From contig JACKIB010000005.1 of NCBI GenBank assembly GCA_020638695.1, forward strand, positions 1 to 64,000: DNA of 64,000 nt. The letters run 5' to 3'. The notes below the pieces were generated by a model. That model made no database searches and had not been told where the DNA came from. It worked only from the letters and a program-made list of their open reading frames with translations. Below are positions 52,546 through 61,883 of this stretch, piece by piece (the stretch's first letter is position 1; each line of letters begins with the position of its first letter). The stretch is from Planctomycetota bacterium (lineage in GTDB: Bacteria; Planctomycetota; UBA1135; UBA2386). A program made the translations under genes and the position numbers.

Positions 52546-53088
52546 GGGGGGTGGGGCTGCTGGGGACTTGCGGACTTGGGCTGCTGGGCTCCTGGGCTCC
52601 CTCAGCCTCGAGCTCTGAAGCCGTTGGGGCTCTTCCGCAGCCCCATCGCCGTCGGCATCGGTCCAGGCTCGCTTCGCTCGGCTAGAGCGACCGATGCCGA
52701 CGGCGACGGGGCCGCGAATCGGGAGAGCAGGGTGGGGTCTGGGGATGGGTGGGCGTCATGAATGAGCGCTGATCGGTTGGAAGCCGTGCTGGTGACTGGG
52801 CGCTGTGGCGCGGTGCACGAGGTCGCGCGCGATCGTTCGCTGGAGGTGTGCGCCAAAGACGGACTCGTAGAGGAAGAGGGCTCCGGAGCGACACTGTCGG
52901 CGGATGATCCAGAGCACCGCTGCCGCGTGGTTTGGGTGGAAGGCCAACTCAGTCGCTCTGGGAACCGGGCGGCGTGTCACCCATGTGCCTGGTGTGACGG
53001 ACCATGTTCCCGGTTGCACAGTGACTCTTGGGTGGGGGGCGTGGTGCTCGAGCTCTTCGGCTCACTTCTCGGTTTGGATTGCGGAACC
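52546..53088. other. Intergenic region between protease and RAYT locus
   Basis: No gene is supported in these 543 bases. They hold the REP-like hairpin at 52641-52711, described separately. The first 60 bases are a GC-rich run of short CTGGG/CTTGGG repeats. Confidence 0.5.
52641..52711. repeat. REP-like long hairpin near transposase
   Basis: Arms 52641-52663 and 52689-52711 are reverse complements at 22 of 23 positions (arm begins CCCCATCGCCGTCGG), with a 25-base loop that itself contains GCTCGC-TTC-GCTCGG-like pairing. RAYT transposases act on such REP hairpins, and one lies 550 bases downstream. A link is inference. Confidence 0.6.
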
Positions 53089-53176
53089 ATGCTCTAACAA
53101 GGTCGGGTGATGCGGATCGAACATGGGCCCTCGCATGAAGTGCGGAGGTCGGCGCCAAGGTGCGGGGTGCAAGCCG
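53089..53176 (+). pseudogene. Truncated duplicate of RAYT gene 5' end
   Basis: From ATGCTCTAACAAGG on, this segment parallels 53243-53356 (upstream leader plus the first 28 codons of the transposase). It has a deletion of about 25 bases and several frame-breaking changes, and ends after GGTGCAAGCCG. It is probably the remains of an earlier copy or of a tandem duplication. Confidence 0.7.
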
Positions 53177-53264
53177 CGTGGCACATTACATGTGAAAACA
53201 TTGAGTGATGAGTTGACTTGCGCCCGCTCGGTCGGTAGAACTATGCTCTAACAAGGGTGGGGTG

Positions 53265-53948
53265 ATGCGGATGAAGCGATCGAAGGACAACACGGGCCTG
53301 CTGCCGTTCCCTCGCATGAACTGGGGAGGTCGGCGCAAGGGTGCGGGGCGCAAGCCGAAGGGGGACCGGGCTGGGGTATCGCACCGAAGTCGCGCGGCAT
53401 TGGCCTCGCGCTTTCCGGTTCACGTGACCACGAGGTTGATGCGTGGACTACCGTCGCTGCGGAGCCAAGGCGTGTACGCGGTGCTGCGCGCGGCGTTCGC
53501 GAAGGGCTGTGATCGCAACGGCTTTCGCCTGGTGCACTACTCCGTGCAGGGCAATCACCTCCACATGATCGTGGAGGCGACCGACCGCACGCACCTGTCG
53601 CGCGGCCTGCAGGGGCTCTTGGTCCGCATCGCTCGAGCCCTGAATCGGCTGTGGCGTCGCGCCGGCAAAGTGTTCGCCGATCGCTACCACGACCACATCC
53701 TGCGTACCCCTCGCGAAGTGCGGCACGCGCTCGCCTACGTCCTCAACAACGCGCGTCGCCACGGTGTGCGGTTGGCGCAGGAGATCGACTACTTCACCTC
53801 GGGATGCTGGTTCGACGGTTGGCGAGAGAAGCTGACCAGCAAGCTCCCACCAAGTCTCACCCGACCGGTTGCACGCGCACGCAACTGGCTACTGAACGTC
53901 GGTTGGCGAAGACACGGTTTGATCGGCCAACGGGAGGTCCCGGGCTGA
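53265..53948 (+). CDS. Y1 (RAYT-type) transposase
   Basis: The 227-aa product is of the REP-associated tyrosine transposase class: the HUH metal motif is NHLHMIVEA, preceded by FRLVHYSVQG, and the catalytic Tyr is in HALAYVLNNARRHG. The N-terminus (WGGRRKGAGRKPKG) is the usual basic leader of this group. ATG 53265 is preferred; GTG 53262 and ATG 53271 are also in frame. These single-copy enzymes are thought to mobilise or maintain REP hairpins. The frame is intact, so it may be active. Confidence 0.9.
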   Translation: MRMKRSKDNTGLLPFPRMNWGGRRKGAGRKPKGDRAGVSHRSRAALASRFPVHVTTRLMRGLPSLRSQGVYAVLRAAFAKGCDRNGFRLVHYSVQGNHLHMIVEATDRTHLSRGLQGLLVRIARALNRLWRRAGKVFADRYHDHILRTPREVRHALAYVLNNARRHGVRLAQEIDYFTSGCWFDGWREKLTSKLPPSLTRPVARARNWLLNVGWRRHGLIGQREVPG

Positions 53949-54180
53949 CGCCCCAGACACTCCAAACACTCCACCCACTCCCCTCACGGCCCCGACGACG
54001 CCGCGGGAAATCACCCCACCCTCCTGTCTCGATGCGCCCCTGGCCTGGCAATCCTCAGACACAAAGTGTCCCCACCCGACCGACCCGCGAGTTCGCGGTC
54101 GAATGCGCCACCGGTCCGCGGGGCAGAGCGTGCAGCCGCGACCGCGCACCGCGGCACGGCTCAGCCACCCAGCCACCCAG

Positions 54181-54909
54181 TCAGTCGCCCTTCTTCGCCG
54201 CGGCCTTGAAGCGCACCACGAACAGCTTCTTGTCCTTGGCGCTGAGCTGCAGCAGCGGCCCGCTGCCGATGCCGCCCTTGCGGTCGGCGGACGCCGCCTT
54301 GCGCTCGCTGGCGAGCGACGACTTGTGCGCGCCGTAGATCACCGCTCGGCCCTTCTGGATCGATTCTACGATGCCGACGTGGTAGCCCCAGTTGCCGCTC
54401 TTGTATTGGAACCACCAGTGCACGAAGTCGCCCGGTTCGGCCTTGCTGGCGTCGATCGCTTCGCCGAGGCCTGCCTCGACCAGTGCGTGCTGCACTCCGG
54501 AGGCCCATGCCGGCAAGTCGCCGAAGCCGATGACCTTCTTCTTCTTGAGCTTGGCGGCGGCGACCAGCGCCGCCTGCACATCCTTCTTCTTGTGACCATC
54601 CAGCGACACTGCCTTCTGCAGCTTGTCCTTGGCGTCGGCCGCGAGCTTCACCCCGTTCTTGGTGGCCAGCGCCTCGATGGTGGCCACCACGAAGGTCGCT
54701 TCGTCGATGGTCTTCGGCGCCGGCTTATTGCCGACGTAGGTGTAGCCGGCGAACTTGCCCGCGGCGAGTTCGCGCGCCACCTCGAGGCTCTGGGGCTTCG
54801 CCGCGGCCGGCTTCGGCTTCTCGCCGTCGGCTTGCGCGCTCAGCGAAACGGCGAGGGTGGCGGTCGCCACGAGGGGGAGGATGTAGGCGGGCAGCGGAAG
54901 GTGGTTCAT
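54181..54909 (-). CDS. Exported NlpC/P60- or CHAP-like protein, possible inactive
   Basis: The 242-aa product has a signal peptide (LPLVATATLAVSLSAQ). Its C-terminal half has the peptidase-like GDFVHWW...GYHVGIVESIQKG pattern, in which the His is typical of NlpC/P60 or CHAP amidases. The place where a catalytic Cys would be expected, in KTIDEATFVVATIEAL, has Ala instead, so it may be a non-catalytic wall-binding relative. There are Lys-rich tracts in the middle and at the end. The gene is divergent from nadE with about 235 bases between. The family assignment is weak. Confidence 0.6.
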   Translation of the reverse strand: MNHLPLPAYILPLVATATLAVSLSAQADGEKPKPAAAKPQSLEVARELAAGKFAGYTYVGNKPAPKTIDEATFVVATIEALATKNGVKLAADAKDKLQKAVSLDGHKKKDVQAALVAAAKLKKKKVIGFGDLPAWASGVQHALVEAGLGEAIDASKAEPGDFVHWWFQYKSGNWGYHVGIVESIQKGRAVIYGAHKSSLASERKAASADRKGGIGSGPLLQLSAKDKKLFVVRFKAAAKKGD

Positions 54910-55144
54910 GGACGGATCCGAAGGAACTCGGTGGGGGACAGCGGCGAGATCATCGGGTCGGCTCGGCAAAACAAAAGGGGTTGGCACCGCCGGGGGGGAT
55001 CTGACCTCCGTGCCCGTCGGCCGATGGGTCCTCGCGGAGGCCGGAGAGTCGTCGCGGCGCGGCGCGATGCGACTCTGCCCACCGCGGGTTCTCCCGCGAT
55101 TTCTTGGCCGCGGCGCACGTGGTCTGACCGATGATCCGGGGACG

Positions 55145-57049
55145 ATGAGACTCGTCCGCATCGGGCTTGCCAGCGTCAACACCAAGGTCGGCGCCCTGGC
55201 TGCCAACACCGGCACGGCGATCGAACTGGCGCACGCCGCGGCAGCCGACGGCTGCAATCTGGTCGCCTTCCAGGAGCAGTTGATCGGTGGCTACCCGATG
55301 GAGGACCTGGTGCAGTGGAAGGACTTCGTCCTGGCCCAGGAGCGTCAGTTGGCGCGGTTCGCGGAGGCCACGCAGAAGCTCGCTCCGGTTTTTGCGCTCG
55401 GCGTGACGGTGTTGTTCGACGGGCAGCGTTTCAACTGCGCGGCGGCGGTCCACCGCGGCACCGTGTTGGCGTTCGTCCCCAAGGAGAAGCTGCCCACCTA
55501 CGACGTGTTCTACGAGACGCGCACATTCAGCCGCGGGTGGCCTGGGTTCTGCGTCGAGACCGCCTCCGGAGTGCCGTTGGGCGACGTGTTGTTGGCGTTC
55601 GACTTCGGCACCGTCGCACTGGAAGTATGCGAAGACATCTGGTCGCCGGACGGTCCGATGCGGCGGCGCGCCTACGCCGGCGCCGAGTTGATCGTCAACG
55701 TCTCCGCGTCGCCGTTCCGCGTCGGAATCCTCGCGACCCGGCGCGAGATGCTGCGCACTCGGTCCGCCGACTCGCAGGTGGCGATCGCCTACGCCAACGC
55801 GGTGGGTGGCAACGACAGCCTGGTGTTCGACGGCGGCGGCATGCTGGTGCAGAACGGCCGCACGCTGTTCGATGCGCCGCGCTTCCAGCAGGGGGTTTGG
55901 GCGGCGACGCTCGATCTCGATCGCACCGCCCGCCTGCGCGGCGAGAACTCGACGTTCCGCGCCGATTGGGAGGAGCACCGCAGGCGCTGCCCGGAAGGCC
56001 CGCGGACCCTGCGCATCGCTGCCGACACCGGCGACCGTTCCGCGCTGCGGCCGCCGACACCCAAGGGCCGCAGCTTCTTCCTGCCCTCGTCCGACCCTGT
56101 GCGCGGGCGACGCGAGGAGTTCTGTGAGGAGATCCTGGCGGCGATCGTCCTCGGGCTCGGTGACTACTTCGACAAGGTCGGCTGCTTCCGCCGCCTCGGC
56201 GTCGCGGTGTCCGGCGGCCGCGACAGTCTGCTCGCGCTGCTGATCGCCCATCGCTGCGCCGCGGCGCGCGGGGTGGCGCCCGACGAGCTGGTGCAGGCGT
56301 TCACGATGCCCTCGCCATTCACCTCGCACGAGACGCGGCAGGCTGCCGAGGCGATCTGCAGCGCGCTCGGTGTGCCGCTGGTCACGGTGCCGATCGACGA
56401 CGCGTTCGAACGCGAACTCGAGGCGACGCGGCAGATGCTCGGCGGGGGCGATCCGGATCGGTTGACCCGACAGAACATTCAGGCGCGGATCCGCGGCCAG
56501 CGGATGTGGAACTGGGCGAACAGCGCCGGGGCCCTGTTCCTGCAAACCGGAAACATGAGCGAGAAGGCAGTCGGGTACACCACGGTCGGGGGGGACCTGG
56601 AGGGCGGCTTGTCGATCCTGTCGAACGTCCCCAAGACGGTGGTGGTCCACCTGCTGGAGTACCTCGCCGAGGTGTCCCCGGCGCCGGTGGGAGAGGCGAT
56701 CCAACGCACTCTCGCCACCGTGGCCGGACCCGAACTCGAGGCCTCCCAATCGGGCGAGGCGGAGCTGATGCCGTTCGAGGTGCTGGACGCCTGTTTCTAC
56801 CTGCACGCCGAGGAGAAGCTCGGCGCGGGGGATGTCGCAGCCACGCTCGTGGAGATGTTCCCGGATCGAGACTCCGCACAACTGCGGGGCTGGGCGCAGG
56901 AGTTCGGCCGCCGGTTCCGGCAGGCGATCTTCAAGTGGGTGCAGGCGCCGCAGTCGCTGCACCTCGGAAACCTCGATCTCGAGCGGGAACGGGCGCTCCA
57001 GCTCCCGGTGGTACAGGGCGACTGGGACGATCGTCCGGTGGACGGGTAA
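55145..57049 (+). CDS. nadE: Glutamine-dependent NAD+ synthetase
   Basis: The 634-aa enzyme makes the last step of NAD synthesis, amidating nicotinic acid adenine dinucleotide. The N-terminal glutaminase is a nitrilase domain with Glu44 (FQEQLIGG), Lys115 (VPKEKLPTYD) and Cys162 (LEVCEDIW). The C-terminal synthetase has the PP-loop SGGRDS (356-361) and TGNMSEKAVGYTTVGGD. This is the eukaryote-like/tuberculosis-type fused architecture. Start is ATG 55145. Confidence 0.95.
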   Translation: MRLVRIGLASVNTKVGALAANTGTAIELAHAAAADGCNLVAFQEQLIGGYPMEDLVQWKDFVLAQERQLARFAEATQKLAPVFALGVTVLFDGQRFNCAAAVHRGTVLAFVPKEKLPTYDVFYETRTFSRGWPGFCVETASGVPLGDVLLAFDFGTVALEVCEDIWSPDGPMRRRAYAGAELIVNVSASPFRVGILATRREMLRTRSADSQVAIAYANAVGGNDSLVFDGGGMLVQNGRTLFDAPRFQQGVWAATLDLDRTARLRGENSTFRADWEEHRRRCPEGPRTLRIAADTGDRSALRPPTPKGRSFFLPSSDPVRGRREEFCEEILAAIVLGLGDYFDKVGCFRRLGVAVSGGRDSLLALLIAHRCAAARGVAPDELVQAFTMPSPFTSHETRQAAEAICSALGVPLVTVPIDDAFERELEATRQMLGGGDPDRLTRQNIQARIRGQRMWNWANSAGALFLQTGNMSEKAVGYTTVGGDLEGGLSILSNVPKTVVVHLLEYLAEVSPAPVGEAIQRTLATVAGPELEASQSGEAELMPFEVLDACFYLHAEEKLGAGDVAATLVEMFPDRDSAQLRGWAQEFGRRFRQAIFKWVQAPQSLHLGNLDLERERALQLPVVQGDWDDRPVDG

Positions 57050-57188
57050 TCATGCGGTACCGGGACGGGGTGGCCGTGGGCTAGCCCCGGGCAGGGGGAA
57101 CTTCGCTCCACCCCGACTGCGGCGCGTCAGGCGGCGCGATACGATTCGGCGATCTCCTTCGGCCCCTGGGGGGTCGTCGTTCCGCACC

Positions 57189-58214
57189 ATGAAACACCTC
57201 GCATCCACGGCTGTCGTCCTCGGCACGCTTGCAACCGGCGCATTCGCCCAGTCCTTCACATCTCCTGCAGGCCTGTCGTCGACCGAGGGGAATGCGTTCT
57301 TCTTCGCGTCCACCAACCGGCGCTACATGGGGATCGATGCCACCAACACCTCGCAGGTGGCAACCATCAAGAGCTTCGCGCTGCGCCGCGACAAGGGTAG
57401 CAGCAGCACTGCGGGGGCATCGACCGTCGACCTGACGTTGACCATCGGCGAGACCAACATGGCCGCGGTCTACTCGGAGATGGACCGCAACTTCCTTCCG
57501 GGCAAGCGCACGGTCGTGTTTCCGAAGACCAACGTGAACTGGCCGGACTGGGGCGGCGCGTCGACGACTCCTGCACCGTTCGACTTCAAGGTGTCGCTCA
57601 CTACTACCTACTTGTACGTCGGCCTCAGCAGCGGCAACGCTCTGGTGTGGGACCTGAAGCTCGAGAACGGCACCAACACCGGCAACTACTTCGACCGGGA
57701 CTTCACCTTCTACACCACCGGCACCTCCACGGTGCTCGGCTCCGGCTGCAGCGGCTACTCGCTGAGCACCAACTTCCAGAGCAACGGTCCGGCGATGCCG
57801 AAGTTCGGCATGCGGCTCCGTGCGGGCGTGACCAACGCCCCAGCCAGCAGTCCGGTGACGCTGAGCGTCGGCCTGGCGGATGCGAACGCGACGATCCCGG
57901 GCTTCTGCACCACGCTGCATGCGGTGCCGGTAGCCATGCTGCCAATGGGCGTCGCGGACACCAGTGGCCGGGTGTACGACGCGTACTTCAACACGCCGTA
58001 CGACATGGCGCTGAACGGTTTCAACCTCTACACCCAGGCGTTCTCGATCTCCGGCGCCTCGCTCGCGCTGTCGAACGGCCGCAAGGACGTGATGCCGACC
58101 GTGACCACCACCCTCGGTCACGACGCGTGCTACCTCTGGTCCAGCCTGACCACCACTCCGAACAACAGCACGGTGTTCACCGGCGGTTCGATCCTCGCCG
58201 AGTTCGGCTACTGA
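57189..58214 (+). CDS. Exported protein, first of tandem paralogue pair
   Basis: The 341-aa product has a Sec signal (MKHLASTAVVLGTLATGAFA) and a beta-rich mature part with many Thr/Ser/Asn. It contains a pair of Cys in GSGCSGYSLSTNFQSNGP and another in IPGFCTTLHAVP. The end is a short GGSILAEFGY strand. I recognise no named family. It is nearly collinear with the next gene (about three quarters identical by eye). A -10-like TACGAT lies about 45 bases upstream. Probably a secreted structural or binding protein. Confidence 0.75.
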   Translation: MKHLASTAVVLGTLATGAFAQSFTSPAGLSSTEGNAFFFASTNRRYMGIDATNTSQVATIKSFALRRDKGSSSTAGASTVDLTLTIGETNMAAVYSEMDRNFLPGKRTVVFPKTNVNWPDWGGASTTPAPFDFKVSLTTTYLYVGLSSGNALVWDLKLENGTNTGNYFDRDFTFYTTGTSTVLGSGCSGYSLSTNFQSNGPAMPKFGMRLRAGVTNAPASSPVTLSVGLADANATIPGFCTTLHAVPVAMLPMGVADTSGRVYDAYFNTPYDMALNGFNLYTQAFSISGASLALSNGRKDVMPTVTTTLGHDACYLWSSLTTTPNNSTVFTGGSILAEFGY

Positions 58215-58400
58215 TTCTCCCGATCCGGACCGTTCCACGTGGAATGCTCCGGTGCGGCTCCGCGCGAAGGGGGCCGTCTACGATCTCCGGGGCCATGCCG
58301 CGCGACCAACGCCGCGCTGCCCGGCCCGGCGTCCGCTCCTGTTCCGTGCGGGAGCACCTGGTGGTGCGACCGCGAACTTTCCTCCTCAGATTCATTCTCT

Positions 58401-59423
58401 ATGCAACACCTTCCCAGCTCGATCGCCGTGCTGCTGCTCTGCGGCTCGGCTATTGCCCAATCCTTCACGTCTCCTGCCGGCCTGTCCTCGACCGAGGGCA
58501 ACGCGTCGTTCTTCGCGTCGACCAATCGGCGCTACATGGGGATCGATGCCAGCAACACCACGCAGGTGGCGACCATCAAGAGCTTCGCGATGCGTCGCGA
58601 CAAGAACAGCACCAGCAGCGCGGGCGCGTCCACCGTCGACCTGACACTGGCGATCGGCGAGACCAACATGGCCGCGGTCTACTCGGAGATGGACTTGAAC
58701 TTCCTGCCCGGCAAGCGAACGGTTGTGTTCCCGAAGCTGAACGTCAGCTGGCCGGATTGGAACGCTGCCTCGACGACCCCGGCGCCGTTCGACTTCAAGG
58801 TCTCGCTGGTCACCAACTACGTCTACGTCGGCCCGAGCAGCAACAACGCGCTGGTGTGGGACCTGACCCTGGAGAACGGCACCAACACCGGCAACGTGTT
58901 CGACCGTGACTTCACCTTCTACAGCACTGGTGTCTCCACGGTGCTCGGCACCGGCTGCAGCGGCTACTCGCTGAGCACCAACTTCCAGAGCAACGGTCCC
59001 GCGATGCCGAAGTACGGTATGCGCCTGCGTGCCGGCGTGACCAGTGCACCGGCCAGCGCCCCCGTGGCGCTGAGCATCGCGCTGGCCGACGCCAACGCGA
59101 CGATCCCTGGCTTCTGCACCACGGTGCACGCGGTGCCGCTGGCCATCCTGCCGATCGGCGTCGCGAACGCCTCGGGTCGGGTGTACGACGGCTACTTCAA
59201 CGTCGCGTACGACATGAGCCTCAACGGGTTCACGATGTACACCCAGGCGTACTCGATCTCCGGCGCGACCCTGTCGCTGTCGAACGGCCGTAAGGACGTG
59301 ATGCCGACCTCCACGGCCACGACCGGCGCCGAGGCGTGCTACCTGTACAGCAGCACCGCGACCTCGCCGAACAACGGCACGATCTTCACCGGCGGTTCGA
59401 TCATCGTCGAGTACGGGACGTGA
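58401..59423 (+). CDS. Exported protein, second of tandem paralogue pair
   Basis: The 340-aa product matches the previous protein along its full length (same SFTSPAGLSSTEGNA start of the mature part, same Cys positions, same GGSI end), so the pair arose by tandem duplication. The signal peptides (MQHLPSSIAVLLLCGSAIAQ here) differ more than the mature parts. A -10-like TACGAT at 58279-58284 and a separate terminator suggest independent transcription. Function unknown. Confidence 0.75.
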   Translation: MQHLPSSIAVLLLCGSAIAQSFTSPAGLSSTEGNASFFASTNRRYMGIDASNTTQVATIKSFAMRRDKNSTSSAGASTVDLTLAIGETNMAAVYSEMDLNFLPGKRTVVFPKLNVSWPDWNAASTTPAPFDFKVSLVTNYVYVGPSSNNALVWDLTLENGTNTGNVFDRDFTFYSTGVSTVLGTGCSGYSLSTNFQSNGPAMPKYGMRLRAGVTSAPASAPVALSIALADANATIPGFCTTVHAVPLAILPIGVANASGRVYDGYFNVAYDMSLNGFTMYTQAYSISGATLSLSNGRKDVMPTSTATTGAEACYLYSSTATSPNNGTIFTGGSIIVEYGT

Positions 59424-59430
59424 TCCGCAT

Positions 59431-59457
59431 GCGGACTCGCCATCTCGGCGGGTCCGC
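59431..59457 (+). terminator. Terminator-like hairpin after second paralogue
   Basis: An 11-bp stem (GCGGACTCGCC / GGCGGGTCCGC, one G-T pair) with a 5-base loop starts 7 bases after the stop codon. Confidence 0.55.
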
Positions 59458-59495
59458 AGTGATCCCATGGGCCAGGGGTCGATTCCCCTGGTCCG

Positions 59496-59562
59496 CCCGG
59501 ACCATTCGTGACCGAGCTGCGGCGATCGCACAAGATCGACGCTGCTCCTGAAGGGGCCGGGC
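59496..59562. repeat. Degenerate, internally deleted copy of CTAG-ended element
   Basis: The first 43 bases match the outer 43 bases of copy 1 (reverse strand) with about five differences. The last 27 (GACGCTGCTCCTGAAGGGG region) match the opposite end (GACGCTG-TCATGAATAG). The core is absent. The terminal repeats still pair at 12 of 16 positions. CTAG ends are lost. Confidence 0.65.
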
Positions 59563-59660
59563 ATGCGCAGCGGGTGGGTGGTCTGCGTCGTGCTGGTCGC
59601 GTCGCTGACCCACTCGCCGGCCCGCTCGCGGCGCTGTTCGCCGCGTGCTACCTTGGCGCG

Positions 59661-61832
59661 ATGCCGATCTGCCGCTTCGCGTTCGTCGCCGCGCTCGTCG
59701 CCGCTGGCCCGGGTTGCGCGCAGGTGAGCCCGCCGCACGCGACGCCGAAGCGCCCGATGAACCACCTCGCCCGCGAGACTTCGCCGTACCTCCTGTCGCA
59801 CCGCCACAACCCGGTCGACTGGTATCCGTGGGGCGCCGAGGCGCTCGCCAAGGCCAAGCGGGAGAACAAGCCGATCTTCCTGTCGATCGGCTACTCGGCT
59901 TGCCATTGGTGCCACGTCATGGAGCGCGAGAGCTTCGAGAACGCGGCGATCGCCAAGCGGATGAACGAGTTGTTCGTCAACATCAAGGTCGATCGCGAGG
60001 AGCGTCCTGACCTCGACGAGATCTACATGGCGGCGGTGCTGCAGCTCAACGACGGACATGGCGGGTGGCCGATGTCGGTCTGGTTGACCCCCGACCTCAA
60101 GCCGTTCGCCGGCGGAACCTACTTCCCGCCCGAAGACGCGCACGGCCGGCGCGGCTTCAAGGGCTACATCGAGCTGATCGGCAAGGCGTGGCAGGAACGG
60201 CGTGCCGAGCTCCAGGGCCATGGCGACAAGCTCGCGGCCTTTCTGGTGCGGAGCCTCGGGCGGCCGGCGCAGAAGGGCAAGCTCGACGCCAGCTTCCAGA
60301 AGGCTGCGCGGGCGGAGAGTCAGGGACGTTGGGACGCCCAGCTCGGTGGCTTCGGCAGCGCGACGTCGGGTTTCCGTCCCAAGTTCCCGCACGCCAGCGA
60401 GCTGTCGATGCTGTTGCGGCACCACGCGCGGCACCGAGACTCCGACAAGGACTCGTTGGCCCACGTCGAGCGCACCTTGGAGCACATGCGGCGCGGCGGG
60501 ATCCACGACCAACTCGGCGGCGGCTTCCATCGCTACAGCGTCGATCGGGAGTGGCTGGTCCCGCACTTCGAGAAGATGTTGTACGACAACGCGCTGCTGG
60601 TGCAGATCTACTTGGAGGCGCACCTGCTGACCGGCAAGTCGGTCTACCGGCAGGTGGCCGCGACCACCCTCGACTACCTGCTGCGGGAGATGCAGGATCC
60701 GGCGGGAGGCTTCTATTCGGCGACCGACGCCGACAGCGAGGGTGTCGAGGGGAAGTTCTTCGTGTGGAGCAAGCGCGAGACCGACGCGCTGCTGGGGGAT
60801 GACGCGGCGCCGTTCGCCGCGGTCTACGGGATCACCGAGCAGGGCAACTGGCATGAGATGCCGGGGCAGACCGTGCTGTCGATCCAGAAATCCGAGGCCG
60901 AAGTAGCGGTGGCGACCGGTGTCGACGCCGAGGCACTGGGTCGTCGCTTGGCGGCGGCGCGGCAGAAACTGCTCGCGGTGCGCGCCAAGCGCGTTGCACC
61001 GCACACCGACGACAAGGTGCTCGCGGCGTGGAACGGCATGGCGATCGCCGCGCTGGCGCGCGGCTACCAAGTCACTGGTGAGGTCCGCTACCTCGACGGC
61101 GCGCGGCGCGCGGCGGGGTTCGTGCTCGAGCAGATGCGTGATCCGAAGGGTCGGCTCTTGCGCACCTGGCGGCGCGGGACTGCCAAGCTGCAGGCCTACC
61201 TCGAAGATCACGCGTTCGTCGCCGACGGGCTGTTGCACCTGTTCGAGTGCGACTTCGACCCGCGTTGGCTGGCCGCCGCCAAGGATTTGCTCGACGCGAT
61301 GCACGCGCACTTCCGCGACCCGAAGGCCGGGGACTTCTGGTTCACCGCGGACGACCATGAACAGCTGTTGGCGCGCAGCAAGAGTGTGCAGGAGGGTTCG
61401 ATCCCGTCCGGTGCGGCGGTGGCGATCCAGGCGTTCGCCCGCGGCGGCATGCTGCTCGCGGACCCCAAGCTGACGGATGTGGCGCGCACCGCGCTCGAGG
61501 CGAACCACGGCTACCTGTCGCGCTACCCGTCGTACGTGATGTCGATGCTGGAGCCGGTCGACTTGCTGCTCCACGACCCCAAGGAAGTGGTGCTGATCGC
61601 CAATGACCTGGCGGCCGCGGAGACCCGCGCGTTCCTCGAGGTGTTGCGGCGGCGCTTCCCGGTCGGTCACGTGATCACGGTGGTGCACCCGGGCAACCGC
61701 GAGCGCCTGCTCGCCCTGGTGCCCGCACACCGCGGCAAGGAGATGCGGCAGGGTCGCTGCACCGCCTACGTGTGCCGCTTCGGAACCTGTCTGGAGCCGG
61801 TGACCCGGCCGCAGGATGTCCGCCTCGATTGA
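59661..61832 (+). CDS. DUF255/YyaL thioredoxin-domain lipoprotein
   Basis: The 723-aa product starts at ATG 59661, 6 bases after a TACCTT hexamer. It has a lipoprotein-type signal (VAALVAAGPGC, Cys19) and then the Spermatogenesis-associated-protein-20/YyaL architecture: an N-terminal thioredoxin-like DUF255 domain with the redox motif CHWC (81-84), followed by an alpha-barrel glycosidase-like domain (YSVDREWLVPHFEKMLYDNA, FYSATDADSEG). The biochemical role of this family is not settled. Being a lipoprotein suggests it acts outside the cytoplasm, which is unusual. Confidence 0.88.
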   Translation: MPICRFAFVAALVAAGPGCAQVSPPHATPKRPMNHLARETSPYLLSHRHNPVDWYPWGAEALAKAKRENKPIFLSIGYSACHWCHVMERESFENAAIAKRMNELFVNIKVDREERPDLDEIYMAAVLQLNDGHGGWPMSVWLTPDLKPFAGGTYFPPEDAHGRRGFKGYIELIGKAWQERRAELQGHGDKLAAFLVRSLGRPAQKGKLDASFQKAARAESQGRWDAQLGGFGSATSGFRPKFPHASELSMLLRHHARHRDSDKDSLAHVERTLEHMRRGGIHDQLGGGFHRYSVDREWLVPHFEKMLYDNALLVQIYLEAHLLTGKSVYRQVAATTLDYLLREMQDPAGGFYSATDADSEGVEGKFFVWSKRETDALLGDDAAPFAAVYGITEQGNWHEMPGQTVLSIQKSEAEVAVATGVDAEALGRRLAAARQKLLAVRAKRVAPHTDDKVLAAWNGMAIAALARGYQVTGEVRYLDGARRAAGFVLEQMRDPKGRLLRTWRRGTAKLQAYLEDHAFVADGLLHLFECDFDPRWLAAAKDLLDAMHAHFRDPKAGDFWFTADDHEQLLARSKSVQEGSIPSGAAVAIQAFARGGMLLADPKLTDVARTALEANHGYLSRYPSYVMSMLEPVDLLLHDPKEVVLIANDLAAAETRAFLEVLRRRFPVGHVITVVHPGNRERLLALVPAHRGKEMRQGRCTAYVCRFGTCLEPVTRPQDVRLD

Positions 61833-61883
61833 ACGCGGCGGCGGGCGTTGGACAGCCCGCAGCTGCGGCGCTGTGATGGAGGG

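Noticed and set aside
59472..59491. tRNA T-arm-like hairpin (CCAGGGG, TCGATT loop, CCCCTGG)
   Set aside because: The loop has 6 rather than 7 bases and no acceptor, D or anticodon arms are found upstream; more likely a simple hairpin next to the degenerate repeat.
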